Shown: positions 44,408-55,914, counted from the first letter of the stretch. The stretch: DNA of 64,000 bases from Xiphydria camelus (GCA_963678675.1 OY783195.1:27453385-27517384); one strand, 5' to 3'. Notes: a model not told the origin generated them from the sequence alone. A program made the numbers and translations.

Positions 44408-44567
44408 TTAACACTATTATAGTTTTGTCCTCAACTTGGTGAAAGCCGACAAATCGGCCACTCGTGGGTCTAAATTAGTGTTAAATTTGAAGGCTCTAAC
44501 ATCAGTTTAGACCTCCGAGTGGCCGATTTGTCCGCTTTCACCAAGTTAAGGATAAAATTGGTATTAA
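44408..44567. mobile_element. Palindromic MITE bounded by TTAA
   Basis: TCAACTTGGTGAAAGCCGAC with AAATCGGCCACTCG at the left pairs with CGAGTGGCCGATTTGTCCGC and TTTCACCAAGTTAAGG at the right. TTAA stands at both extremes (44408-44411 and 44564-44567). The right TTAA is shared with the next element. Confidence 0.75.
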
Positions 44568-44803
44568 CCCATTAGATGCCATGATCCCCGTTTGGGGATT
44601 TTGGAATTTTACGCACAACACTCTGCGCCAAAAATGTATTTCGTACGCCTGACAGTTTAGTTTCATTCTATATATATATCAGTCAATATTGTGTGTAGCA
44701 GAAAGTGTGTATTCTATGCTCTTCGTTTCTTTACAACAAGCGGACAAATTTGAAATTCGTCTGTAAGTTGAACGGAACAGAAAAAAATTTGACAGTTAAT
44801 GGG
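44568..44803. mobile_element. TTAA-flanked piggyBac-like MITE (CCCATTA ends)
   Basis: CCCATTAGATGCC at the left and the inverse of CCCATTAACTGTC at the right, with TTAA at 44564-44567 and 44804-44807. ATCCCCGTTTGGGGAT (44584-44599) is a hairpin near the left end. 236 bp. Confidence 0.75.
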
Positions 44804-44993
44804 TTAAAATTTCGACTCGGGTTCGCACGTTTCAGTGCCGCATCCGTGAAAATGGTTCGGTCTTGTCGGAGGCAAACTGAGAACCCGAGAGACTTTGAAT
44901 TACCTGAGATGAACCTGTAGCGATGCTGCATGTTCACGCAATCAGTGCCGTGTCCGTTCTGTAAGAACGTTGTCGCGTATCACGGTGACGATG

Positions 44994-45217
44994 CACTGAA
45001 AAAAAAATATGCTATGGATCAGACTACATGAGTGGTCACGAGCGGTGGAACGCAGATCTAGTTACTTCAACCAATAATTTGCTAGGATTGACTAGAGTTT
45101 GTTTTCGTCAAACGTTTTCTAATCATGATAATCAAATTATCGAATTCAAGTAACTCGATCGACGTTCCCCCGCCTGTAACCGCCAATTTAGTCTGATCTA
45201 CTATTTTTTTCTCTGTG
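44994..45217. mobile_element. Family H MITE (copy 1, uninterrupted)
   Basis: CACTGAAAAAAAAATATGCT at the left and TATTTTTTTCTCTGTG at the right are flanked by TG (44992-44993 and 45218-45219). GGATCAGACTA pairs with TAGTCTGATC, and GTTACTTCAA with TTCAAGTAAC. Other copies are at 54960-55914 and 60329-60521. Confidence 0.8.
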
Positions 45218-46019
45218 TGCGAACACTGATACCGATCGGACAGAGACTGAAGTGTGCAAGCAGTTGAATTTTTTACGTCAGTGCGCTGAACTGACATGTG
45301 TGAAACGGCCTTGACTGCGTGATAACCGCGACCGAGAGAGATGAGGAGACTCGCGTATCGCGCGCAGCGAAACTTGGCGCGAGCAAGTTCGAAGGCCAGC
45401 TTTAAGCTTCGATCGCTCGCGAACGCTGCCTCTCTCCCCGGCAAAAAGCGTCTCGAGTTTTGCCCGCGAAGAAAACAGAAACTCCGCCGCAAAAAAATCC
45501 GGAACACGAGGGAGGCGTCGTGGAAGCCGAGAGAACCTCCGCGGAAGTACTATTGTCGGGGTGAGCCAGAAGCGCGCGAGTCGCGGATCGTCCGGGAGGC
45601 GCCGGTCGCGCGAATCGACGAACGCGCGAGTCGTCGCCGATCGCCCTCGGGGTATCGGCGGGCCGCGCCGGATCGGCGGGGCGCGCCGCGTCGACGGGGG
45701 TCGCCGAGGCGTTTCCTCGCGTCGCGGACTAAACTATTCCCGGGCGGCGGACAATGGGGGAAAACTGGCAAGTCAAACGCAAAGCGGAGATGACAAATGG
45801 AACGAGATTCGCGCGCCTCCGCTGTTTCATTTGTATCCTAGATGCGTCGAGGAGGAGACAGAGGAGGAGGACTGTCTACTCGTTACCTCCGCCTCCTCTC
45901 TTTTCTATCACGCGCGCAGCGACGCGAGGCTTTTCGCGGTATAATTCGATTAGCGGTTTTACGGGGGATATTTGTCGCGTCGGGGAAAGTGTCCGAGCTT
46001 TCCGCGAGTGTGTCCCCTG
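45218..46019. other. CpG-rich block, no gene supported
   Basis: Overlapping frames of up to 150 codons are basic and low-complexity and match no domain I know. Confidence 0.6.
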
Positions 46020-46130
46020 AAAGACGTCGACTAGATGTCCGTTAGACGTCAGTGATGTACATCTCATGGACGTCGGGGTGTTCGTTGACGAGCACGTCTA
46101 GTACCTAGACGTCTATTCGTAAATCTGTAT
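46020..46130. repeat. Cluster of AGACGTC/GACGTC motifs
   Basis: AGACGTC or GACGTC-type words occur at least six times in about 110 bp, alternating with AGATGTCC and TACATCTC. The block resembles in style, but not in detail, the AGATGTCTGACAGATATC arms at 63185-63672. Confidence 0.5.
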
Positions 46131-46261
46131 GAATCTCTAACATCTTCCGTAGGAATTAAAACCGGAAAGCGGGACAAAATGCTGCTACATTATTTAACTA
46201 TAAAATATTGCTGGAAAAACCTGAAAACGTGAAAAAAAGAAAACGTTCATAGTCTAAATCT

Positions 46262-46399
46262 ACAGTATCCGGACACCCATAAAACTATATATAATGTAGC
46301 AAATTTGATCGAGTGTTCTTACCAAATGGAATTCGTCAAAGGCGTTCCTAATTTATTGAAGACTCTTTCTCAGCAATTGATTCTTTTCACAACATTCAA
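46262..46399 (-). mobile_element. Tc1-like transposon terminus
   Basis: TA followed by CAGTATCCGGACACCCATAAAAC has the form of a Tc1-family inverted terminus with its TA target. Minus-strand frames over the next 130 bp are open in pieces only. No opposite terminus was found, so this is a fragment. Confidence 0.45.
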
Positions 46400-46796
46400 C
46401 ATATCGTCGGTCTCATCACGTAAGGGCGTATCTCAGAAAATTTGAAAATTGAGTTAAGACCGCCGATAGGTTGCTCTCTTAAGTCTTATATTTTTATCTC
46501 ACGACCCGGCGTGCCTCAACATTTTATACTTTTGCTCCCCATATATATTTTTCGTCGTATCTCAAAATAATCAAAATTTCAATCTCACGTATACTAGGCC
46601 TAACTTAGGATAGTCCCATACGTGTGATTTAAAAGGCATTCAAACGCATAATTTTATACATAAAAAACATCACCAAGCTATAGAAATAATTGCAGGACTT
46701 ATTCACAATGAAAAATCGTAAAATATTTAAAATCGCCCTCTCCTGAGAAATCATCAAAACTGAGATACGCCCTTACGTGATAAGGCCGACGATATG
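46400..46796. mobile_element. Foldback element overlapping a retrotransposon tail
   Basis: CATATCGTCGG, then ATCACGTAAGGGCGTATCTCAG at the left (46400-46436) is mirrored at 46760-46796 with two or three mismatches, giving inverted arms of about 37 bp around 323 bp of AT-rich sequence. TA (within CATATCG/CGATATG) is present at both ends. The right arm is in frame with the retrotransposon-like peptide at 46747-46899. Confidence 0.65.
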
Positions 46797-46899
46797 GAAC
46801 TCGCTCTCAGACGACATTAAAAGCTCGCCAACGTATCTCGCCTTCAAAACCAAGCTCCGTCAATACCTGGTATCATTGGAGGGGGGTGGAAACACTTAA
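46747..46899 (+). pseudogene. Non-LTR retrotransposon reverse-transcriptase tail (degenerate)
   Basis: An open frame ends at TAA 46897-46899 and reads EIRPYVIRPTIWNSLSDDIK followed by SSPTYLAFKTKLRQYL. The pattern 'R...IWNSLSDDIK.S.....FK.KL..YL' is the usual C-terminus of LINE-type ORF2 proteins. The frame is closed by a stop at 46744-46746 and no catalytic domain is present upstream, so it is a remnant. Confidence 0.6.
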
Positions 46900-48265
46900 A
46901 ACCTACGCCATCTCAAATAATAATTAATGTATTTCTACTTAAACTGCTGGGCAGCAGGCCTACCACAACTTGCAACTCATTATTCATCCTCATTCTTGTC
47001 TCATATCAATTCAACTCTCATATCCAATTATGATCGCACTATTTCGACAGACTGTTATGCCATCACGTTCACATATCACAATTTTTGTACATCTCACTTG
47101 CTTCTCTACGAGTGAGAGAGCGCTCTCTATCACTCTATTCTTATCCGCTACTCTTAGACTACGTATTCTTGTCACAACTTTGCATCGTGCAATTCTCGCA
47201 GCCACGCTGCGCATTTGTTCAACCATGGGCAATGAATTTAATTATCGATCAATGAAATATCAGAACGTGTCCGACTGGTGCGCTGGTGCTTCAACCTTAT
47301 TGCAGAGATCCCACGACTTATCGAGTCGCGCGCATTCCCCTCACATCCTCGCCAACGAATTCACGCTCGTTTCGTCGGAAGGGTCAACGATCGGCCGAGC
47401 GACGTATCATGAGACCGTACTCGTCCCCGCTCTATTCAGGTACATCCTCGCGACGATCAACACACTCTCCGCACCCGATCCACAGGGTGGGAACGTCGCG
47501 ACCACTCGGCAGTCCGCGCCGCCTTTAATTGGTACTAATTAACATGTTCGCGCATCCCCCGTTCTCCCCCGTGAGACGGGACGAGAATCGCTCCCCGCCG
47601 ATCGCGGCGGATCGCCCCGCCAAAAAGTATATTCGTTCGTGGAACGACGTTTCCGATTCGCATCGCGAGATTTTTTGTAATTAATCTTTAGACTCGGCAG
47701 CGAGAGATCCGAGACCAGTCTGCCGCGGTGTATCTAGTTTTTGCGGGCGTCAGATGACAGTCGCTTATTTACCGGACCGCGGCCATCTTGCGATCCGACC
47801 GGGGAGCCGGGGAACTTGAAAAAAAAAAAAAAGTTAAGCAAGCGATAGGGTCCGCTCGAATTGATCCCTTGGTTATCGATGAGGTGGAACGCAATGGAAC
47901 TCCGGCGTGCGGTGCGGAATCCGAAAACTCGGGCGATTCTCGGCTTTTTTCGCGCGCGCGTCTTTCCACCGCGGCCGTGAGACGGTGAGCGAATTCTCCC
48001 GCTCCCCCCCCCCCCCGTACGCGCCTCGGTGTAATCTTCGCTCGAGGTCTCGCGCGGAACGAGAGCGAAGTCGCGCGAGCGTCTCGATCCTCCCCTTCGC
48101 TCCCGCGCCGCGCCGCGTGGATTCTTTATTTTGGACAATTTCGAAACAAATGACACAGGCGGCTCCGCGGGCCATTATAATGACATTAGCACGCCGGTGG
48201 TGAACGTACGCGCGTACGGACGGGGGACGTCTCGAAATACGCGCGCTCTCGTTTCTCCCACTTTG
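46900..48265. other. Intergenic block, nothing recognised
   Basis: The first 600 bp are moderately AT-rich and include a 190-codon frame (46970-47542) without family resemblance; part may be 3' UTR of the retrotransposon. From 47550 the sequence is CpG-rich with poly-A and poly-C runs. Confidence 0.55.
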
Positions 48266-48398
48266 CAGCGAGAACAAGAATCGGGATCTATATACGGAAA
48301 ATCACTGCAATTAATGCGAGTTGTTATTTGTTTATATCAACGAAACGTTTAAATACGTCAATTTGATATCACTTCCTTGCGATCGTGCGGAATGGTAA

Positions 48399-48929
48399 GG
48401 TAGACCGAGACGAATCGGATCGCAGGGCGAGTCGAATCATATAGATCTGTATTTCTTAAATCATGGAGACAATTTTCATTATAATGAACATTTCGATCAT
48501 TTGTACGGGAAAAAAAATAAGCAATAGGAATTGAAGAATAAGAAAAAAACAGTATTTTACTTTCCTCTATATGTGCGTTAGCTGTATTGCAAAAAGTAGA
48601 TACCTACCAAGTTATTCAAAAATATACGATATTGTACTAACTTTTGCCAGACGAGGGGAATGAAATACTGTGTTTTTCGTGTGGCAATATTTTGCAAAAA
48701 TTCGAGTTGTCACTCCACAGTCGATCACAAAACGCCAGAATCCGGGTACTCAGTGCCGAAATGTAAGACACTCTCTGTCCTCTTCATTTCAAATCCATTT
48801 TTCTCCATGTAAGTACGTGTATCACAGACGTTTATTTCACGTAACCTTGTTCACTGAGGTCCTGAGATCTGAGTGAGAACACAATCTGAGAAATACGGAT
48901 CTATACGATCCGATTCGCTTCGGTCTACC
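48399..48929. mobile_element. Element with GGTAGACCGA termini inserted in family A
   Basis: GGTAGACCGAGACGAATCGG at the left and the inverse of GGTAGACCGAAGCGAATCGG at the right. Pairing continues through TATAGATCTGTATTTCT. It is 531 bp long. Its interior 48545-48815 matches 58677-58895 elsewhere in the window. Confidence 0.75.
48545..48815 (+). repeat. Dispersed repeat R, copy 1
   Basis: Shares with 58677-58895 the ordered words GCTGTATTGCAA, ATACGATATTG, CGAGGGGAATGAAATACT, GGCAATATTTTGCA, AATTCGAGTTGTCA, CAGTCGATCAC, CGCCAGAATCCGGGTACTCA and CTTCATTTCAAATCCATTTTT. No reading frame is conserved between copies. Confidence 0.75.
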
Positions 48930-49061
48930 CTGTGCGATTGCAAAGAAGACATATTTAATTAAAATAATGAGAAAAAAAGGTTTAAATGATTTAAACGAAC
49001 GATTACGCGGGACTCCGCAATTAATTTTTAGTAGATCCAACTAATTCTCCTTCTCCGCGTG

Positions 49062-51684
49062 CAACATCCTCCGCAATCCTCGTTCGCTCGTCGTCCGCCC
49101 TCCTTCTCCAGCATCTCCAACGATCTTGTCGCGCCCTCCGCCAGCAGCGCCTTTCCCTACCCCTTCGCGGATAGCGCACGAATCGGAAGTAGAGAACTTC
49201 CGGCTTTCCGGGACTCGGAAAGAGCTCCGCTCCATCGCCGATACCGTACGAGAGGAGCGGCGCGGACGGCGGAGACGGGGACGAAAAAAGAAAGTGGAAG
49301 CGAGCGCGGGGACTCCGAAAGCTGCGCGCTCCGCGCTGCTCGCCCGGCGCGCCCCTGTTTTTGGTGGGCCGCGGCCAGTTTGACAGTGGAATTGGGAGGA
49401 ATTAAGAACGAAATGAAATAAAGCAAATGGAAGGAAGTGGCCGCGGATGCTTTGTGATGTTCGTAGAGGCCGCTTCGGCTACCGGTAGGTGGACCGCCGC
49501 CGCCGCCGCCGCCGCCGCCGTCTCTCCCCCTTTGTCTCGGTCGTCTCTCGCTCCCGCACCCGCTTCGCATCGGACCCTCTCGCGCGCGTCCTCTTTTGGA
49601 CTTTCATGCAGCGAGGAACTAATTTGAAACGAGTACGAGCAGCCTCCGGGGTCCCTCCTCGATCCCCTCCCCTCCCGCCCTTTTGCCCGGCAAAAACTAA
49701 TCTTCCCGCATTAGCATTTCTAATTCTTCTATCTCGAATTAAAGCGAGTCGCCGCAATCGTTGTCGTCGGCCGAGAGCGCGGGTATACGGCGGTCGCGTT
49801 GCCGATTTCGACGGGACGCGCGCGCCAATCGAAATCGATCGAGATGCGGTTAATTACCCGAGCGCGAGAGAGGTTCGCGCGATTCGCCGAAAGAGAAGTT
49901 TTCCGAGTAACCGCGTGCTATTCGATCGTGACCGGAATTGTATACTGACAAGAAAGACATTTGGTTGAAAGATTTAGTTGGCTTAAATTGGTCGAAACGA
50001 TAATAATATGCTTCGATTGATCGCTATACCTAAGTATTTTGAAACGTCATTTTTCTCAGAGAGTAGCATTTTCACGATGATTTTCATTGTTTTTTAATTT
50101 TATAGCACAATCTTGCAGAAATCCGTGGTCTGCGTGGCGCTTTTCCGAATTTCAAGAACAGTTCGTACGATGTTTAAGACACATTTGTGTCTTTCGCTCA
50201 CGACTTTTTTTTTCCTAAGTAAAAAATCTGATATTTGCCGCTATAAAGGAAGACTTTTTTTTTTTTAGATTTTTTGAAAGTGTCACTTTCTCTTTCACGT
50301 ACCCCATTTTTACGCTACGGGGTTGTATCTACATTACTTGCAATTACTTGTAATTTCATAAGAGATACAAAGTCCATGTATTTAATTGAATACAAGGTGA
50401 GCGAAAGGGTTAAAAATGTTCAGCATATTTCTGACGCGTTTAATATAAATATTTTTTAACAGTGTATTCGAGATAAAACGCACGATTAGCGATTGAAACT
50501 GTCCTAACAATATAAACAGAACAGGGTGTCCTACTCGGAATGAAGGAAAAAAACAAAGATCCTCTTTTCATTCGACACGCGACGACACTAATTTCATTTT
50601 AATTTCGAGTCCAGAGTGAAATGATTTTGAGGCGAGCGCTACGTGCTTTTTTCTCGACGAGGATCTCGCCGAAGCGAAAACGCGTGGGGTGGTTTCTGGA
50701 GCGTCGCTTTTCCCGGTGGTGGTGGTGGACAAAAACGCGTGAAATTTTTGACACTCGGCAGCAGGTGGCACCCGCGCAGTTCCGGATTCTTCGAGCCGCG
50801 GCGCGTTCGTTCTCATGTTAATTCAGGGAATTTTTTGATCGACGCGCCCGGCACAGCTGTTGCGCCTGCACGATTTCGACTCGGTTCTATATTCTCTCGC
50901 GTCTCTCCTTTAATTTTTTTTTGTCCGCGAGTAATTACATATTTCACGCGGGCCGAAAGTACCTCGCTTTTCCAACGCAAACATTTTACGTATACAGCAC
51001 TTATCACCCTTATCGCGAACACTTAGCGCGGCCGCCGGATATTCCCGATCCCTCGAACGTTTCACCCCGAAACACCGCCGCGCCGGGGTCAGCCACCCCG
51101 GCGGCACGAAACCGATTAGCCGGGACTACGGTTTCCGCGTTACGCCGTTCTAATCGAGAGAAACCCGACACGCGCGGTAAATCTCTAATCCCTCATACGC
51201 GGAATTACCTTTGTAGTCCCGCGGCGCGAAAAAGAGAATGCTAAATCATACGAAACGCATGGGCAGCCAAAGAGACGCGCATGCGGAAATTGAGAAAAAC
51301 TTCGGAGACTCTCGTATAAAGGTTCTCTGTATGAATAAATAAATTCCGCCGGATGAAGCGGCCGGCGAAATGAGTTTTGCACGTCAAGATCCTGTAATGC
51401 GATAAATGTTGATATCGCGGCGGGTCTGATTCGGCGCGCGAAGTTAACGTGTACGAAAAAAAAAAAGGTATAACATTGGAGCTCCATAAGACTCTCTGGA
51501 CCTTATTTCTCAAACTTATCATCTGGCTGGACTGAATCACACTTTTCATCGCTGCTACCAATGCTTGCTCAAAAACTTACATCCCTCCTCTAATTCTTCG
51601 AGAAGTGCCAATCGTATTCACTGATTCCTTCCTATTTTTATTTCAATCTACTTTTAGGACAGCATTTCTGCTCCAGTCTGTATA
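49062..51684. other. Intergenic block, no gene supported
   Basis: CpG-rich to 49950, including a (GCC)n stretch near 49497-49521. From 49955 to 50066 there is a fragment resembling the element at 34273-34663, ending TTTTTCTCAGAG. The rest, 50070-51684, has no recognised feature. Confidence 0.55.
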
Positions 51685-51822
51685 AAGCTTTTTTCCAATG
51701 CGTTATTACGAAAATTAATATAGTTCTCTATGAAATTGTCCTTGTTAATTTCATAACGGAGAATATTAATTTTCATAATCACGTATTCAATAAAAGCTTT
51801 ATATACAATTGCATTAAATTTA
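51685..51822. mobile_element. Family J palindromic MITE (copy 2)
   Basis: ATAAAGCTTTTTTCCAATGCG and ATTACGAAAATTAATAT at the left mirror ATATTAATTTTCATAAT and TTCAATAAAAGCTTTAT at the right. Related to 30262-30412. Confidence 0.7.
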
Positions 51823-52604
51823 ATACAATTTGTTGTACACTGTACAAAGTGGTCATCAGATGACAGTGATGATGAGAATGATGAACAACCGCGGTCCAGT
51901 TTCTCTCGCAGACTTGTACTATAGTAGAAATGTCCTTGAGTAAAGATGATTTAAGCAGAGATGTCCGTATGCCGATATAAGACGATCCGGACGAGCGGCG
52001 AGGCTGCGCGGCGAGAACGGGACGAGACGCATAACGAGCGCCCGAGTTAAAGAAAGTGAGAAACAGCCGTTCGCAAAATAAACGCAGCGGTCAAACGGTA
52101 GCCAGCGCGAACGCAACCCGAAGTATCCGCGCAGCCCTTCCCTTCCTTTATTTTTTCTCCCGCGCTCCTCCCGGACTCTTTAAATTCATCCTCTCTCTGC
52201 CGGGGTTGTAAAAGTCCCGGGGTTTACGAGTGCGAATAGACGCCGTCCAATTATGCGGCTTAATTTAAATGGGATAATTGCGTCCAGGCCCGCCGAACCA
52301 CGCGGTATACACACGTATAAACGCTCTTACGCGTCCCTCCCCCTCGGCGCGGCGCGTACGCGCCTAATGCAACGCGCGAGACGACGACGACGAGGCGCGC
52401 GGTAAACACGCCAACGCGTAATTGGGTCGGTTCAAAGTATTCATTTTCATTCGTACGAGGGAAAGTATTCCCGTATCCGCTCCCCCTTCCGCCCCCTGAA
52501 ACTACGTCGTCGTCGTCGTCGTGGCAATTAAGACTGTAATTAACGCTGAAAAATTGCGATCGCAACGATCGACGCCGCGCAATAACGCGTAGCGGAAACG
52601 GATG

Positions 52605-52863
52605 CATCCAGGGAAAAAGTCTAGTTGCATAAATGATCCTGATGAAAATATTTATTTGTGATGAACAGGAATTTTTTCACACGGAACAAAAGTCTATTTG
52701 AATTAGATTGACGTTCTACTAGATTCGTACTCGATTAAAGAGCTGTGCAAACATTTATTTAATTCAAATAAACTTTCGTTCGACGAGAATGAATTCCAAT
52801 TTATCTGAAGTAAATTTTTCTGTGAGGTTCAGTTCGTATTCAGCTAAACCTTTTCACTCGGTG
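52605..52863. mobile_element. Family M MITE (copy 1)
   Basis: AAAAAGTCTAGTTGCATAAA and CCTGATGAAAATATTTATTT at the left. At the right are AAGTAAATTTTTCTGTGAGG, TCGTATTCAGCTAAACC and TTTTCACTCGGTG. Matching copy 55956-56207 carries the same order. Confidence 0.7.
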
Positions 52864-53728
52864 CGGCGATCGGTGACCCGGTAATCGAATAGATCGGTCA
52901 TTTTCACTTTTTTATCCGGGTTCGCGAACTCCCGCGCGCGAGACTAATTTCCCGTCGGCACTCCACCGATTCGGAGGGACCTCGGCGAGGCGCGCACGAG
53001 CGAAATTTAGGTTCGACGTCACGTTTCGGACGTTTAACCGCGCGTATCGTCATCCGAGCGGCGAGAAAGCGGGCGTTTTCGGCGGTGCGGACGGATAGAT
53101 CGTTTTACCGGTCTGGCCGAGGTGCGCGATTGAGAGAAAACCTTCGATTTTTGACGGAATATCGGCGTGGCTGGGAATAATGACGGATCGACGTTGAATT
53201 TTTGAGAATCGTATTACGGTCGTCCTTTTTAACGACGATATCGGTATCGTCAACGGACGTGCGCACCCGCGCGCGGTCCGACGGGTGACGCGCTCGATTG
53301 CGCAATTCCACGGGACCAATTATCAATTACAAGGCGCTTAATCCAATTGAACAATTGGCGCCAATTTCGTGGAGTCTCCTTTTCCCACAAACTTTTCACA
53401 GGGCCGCGCGGTCAATTACGCTCTAAAGCGATAATTGGCCGGGAATTTATCGCTTCTGGTCGTCGCGCGCCCGCGTTTCGACCGATCTTCGCCCTCCTAT
53501 TCGTCGTGTCGCGCGGGTCCCCGAGACGACGGAATTTCTCCTAATCGCGTCGGCAATGAGAGAGACTCACCAATTATTCTACGTACGCTCGTTTGACCCT
53601 CGCGGATAACCCGATTTTTTGTTACGCAATTTCCGCACGAATTTCTTCTCGTCTTTTTAATGAGAAATTCACGAAATTTCGAAGCAATGCGATCGATTCT
53701 GTACGCGGAGGAAAGTCCGGAGAAGCTA

Positions 53729-53920
53729 CGTTGAGGAAAATAATTGAATTAAAATGACAAAACGCGTTTGGTTATACGCGTTTAGTTATTCTAAGTGCTT
53801 AATTGTTTTATTTAAAAAATGGCTAGTTTAATCAAACAGACGGAGGATCCATATTTCACCAAACAGTTTGGTCATTGCCTTCAAGATTTTGGTTAGATTG
53901 ACTACATTTGTTTCTCAGTG
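53729..53920 (+). mobile_element. Family L MITE (copy 2)
   Basis: CGTTGAGGAAAATAATTGAA, ATGACAAAACGCGTTTGGTT, CAGACGGAGGATCCATATTT, CACCAAACAGTTTGGTCAT and TTGTTTCTCAGTG follow the order of 34100-34737 and 63673-63923. The short frame seen in the other copies is broken here. Confidence 0.75.
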
Positions 53921-54010
53921 CAGGATCGATGTCAATGCAAATGCATGAAGCTAATTGCAAGTCTGAACTGTAAAATCGATCCTCTTCCGAAGCGCGGATA
54001 TATGTACCTA

Positions 54011-54238
54011 CACTGAAAAAAAAAACTTGTTTGTTTCAAATAAATATGATAATCGAATAATCCTATAATAATAGCATAGGTGTTCATTCAATTCGAACGA
54101 ATATCGATTAGATCAAAGCAATCAACGATATTTATATGAATCTAATCGATATTCATTTGAATCAAGTAAATGTGTCATTAAAATAAGGAATATTCAGTTA
54201 CCATATTTATTTGAAAAAAACACGACTTTTTCCTCAAT
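54011..54238. mobile_element. Family C-related MITE (copy 3)
   Basis: CACTGAAAAAAAAAACTTG at the left and a CGACTTTTTCCTCA-type right end. ATTCGAACGAATATCGATTAG pairs with CTAATCGATATTCATTTGAA. TA precedes the left end. Confidence 0.6.
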
Positions 54239-54248
54239 ATACGAATTA

Positions 54249-54375
54249 CACTGAGAAAAAAAATTAGTTGAATCGATTTACTTGGTTTGAATTATTTCGA
54301 GCAATGAAATATTTTCTTCATTTAGATAATTGCGTTCAATTCAACACCCGTTCATTGATAACTGATGTCTGGAAA
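54249..54375. repeat. Fragment of the 34273-34663 element
   Basis: CACTGAGAAAAAAAATTAGT, ATCGATTTACTTGGTTTGAA, TTGCGTTCAATTCAACACCC and GTTCATTGATAACTGAT are the inverse of the right part of the element at 34273-34663. The other end is absent. Confidence 0.6.
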
Positions 54376-54959
54376 TTAAGGAAACTTTTAATAGTGCAGG
54401 GCTCTGTCCTCGTGTGACTCTAAATTTTAGGGCTTCAGGATAATAGGAGCCTTCGATGAATGCTTCTTCTTCCTATCTCCGCGGAGAGAAAAGCTCCTAG
54501 GAGCATTCATCACACATGTAGTGAATTTACCTCGATATCGTGAAACTACTTTACGCGAGGTCGCAATATCACGCGTTACGTAGATACACGTATAAAAATT
54601 CTCGAGTCACGAACCGAGAGCAAACCGGGTGGGGGCGGTATCCTGAGCTACGCGCGGAACTTCGGAGGCCACGTGAGGTTACGTGGCATAATCCGCAAAT
54701 GACCGAACTTAGGTCTCGTTCTAATTGCGAATATGACTCTGCTTAAATCTCCCCTTCCTGCGGCAAGGGGCGCGCGGGCGCTTCTCGCGAGACTTGCGGG
54801 GGAGAGAGAGGGGGGGGGGGAGAGCGCGTTGAGGTGTATCGCTGTGTCGGCGACGAAATTATCACGCGCGTTGAAATATTTCTATAGACGTATTGATGTA
54901 CGCTAAAATAGTGTGCATGTGTGGTATTAGAATTATTAGTGCACGATCAGGGGTGGTAC

Positions 54960-55914
54960 TCGGGGGAAAAAAATAGTAGATCAGATTAAATTGGCGGTCA
55001 CGAGCGGGGGAAACGTCGATCGAGTTACTTGAATTAAATAATTCGCTTGCAATGATTTGAAATCGTCAGACGAAAACAAGCTGTAGTCGAGTCTAGCAAA
55101 TTATTAGTTTAAGGGGGAAAGCCACTGTGATGACCGGAAAATGTAGAATAACTTTGTGAATTTTTTCTGATTAAAATAAAAAACGAGGGAAAAAACTTTT
55201 ACAACTACATGAAGGTACATATATTTTAGTATATTAGAAAAAAAAAGCAATACATAATATCAATAAACTACACAATAATACGCGATGCCGTAAAGCTTCT
55301 CTGAAAAATGTTTGGCGCATGGGCGCCATTGCTGTGTCCGAATGGTATATCCAAACCAAAAAAATCAATTATTTTCTTAAACTACACGAGTCTAGCTTCA
55401 GTTAAGCGTACGGATTTATAAAAATTTTAATTTTTAACAAAGTAACGCATGTTTAAAGATAGAACTTCGAAATTTAGAGAAAAATTGCTCAGTTTTTTAA
55501 TTATATCTCAACAAGTAATCGCTTAATCGAAAAAATCATACGCTTAACTGAAGATAATTCTTTTAAAAATATTCTGTGAAAATTTCAAGGTAATCGGATA
55601 AAAATTGACTGAGTTATGATGGCGCCCAGTTGGAAAAATGTAGTTTCGAGATAAAAGCCTTTAAAACCGCGCGGTCAAGTTCGAGCGTATGCGCTTACTC
55701 ACACAAAACCTTTCATAACTCCATAAAATTTTCGAATTTCGGTTTGAAACTTAGGGAACAGATTCTTGAAACCTCGAACATTAAGAAAATGTAAAAATAA
55801 AAAAATCTATTTTTTGAACATATCACAGTGGCTTTCCCCCTTAAGCAACTCGATCTGCGTTCCCCCGTCTGTGAACGCTAATTTAGTCTGATCTACCACA
55901 TTTTTTTCTCAGTG
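54960..55914. mobile_element. Family H MITE split by a piggyBac-like element (copy 2)
   Basis: The left half (AGTAGATCAGATTAAATTGGC, GGTCACGAGCGGGGGAAAC, CAAATTATTAGTTTAA) and right half (TTAAGCAACTCGATCTGCG, TTCCCCCGTCTGTGAACGC, TAGTCTGATCTACCAC, TTTTTTCTCAGTG) reconstitute family H as at 44994-45217 once 55113-55840 and one TTAA are set aside. Confidence 0.8.
55113..55840. mobile_element. Non-autonomous piggyBac-like element, 728 bp
   Basis: Perfect 19-bp inverted termini GGGGGAAAGCCACTGTGAT, with TTAA immediately outside both (55109-55112 and 55841-55844). TTAA target duplication plus short perfect TIRs is diagnostic of piggyBac-type insertion. The interior is AT-rich with no transposase frame. 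The family H host on each side dates it as the younger insertion. Confidence 0.88.

Larger units (their letters stand above)
48266..49061. mobile_element. Family A MITE split by a larger element (copy 4)
   Basis: The left half (GGGATCTATATACGGAAAATC, CAATTTGATATCACTTCCTTGCGATCG) ends at about 48398. The right half resumes at 48930 (GCGATTGCAAAGAAGACAT) and closes with GTAGATCCAACTAATTC and TTCTCCGCGTG. The insert is 48399-48929. Confidence 0.7.

Noticed and set aside
46970..47542. 190-codon frame after the LINE remnant
   Set aside because: No reverse-transcriptase, endonuclease or other motif. It is serine/threonine/isoleucine-rich and overlaps other frames.
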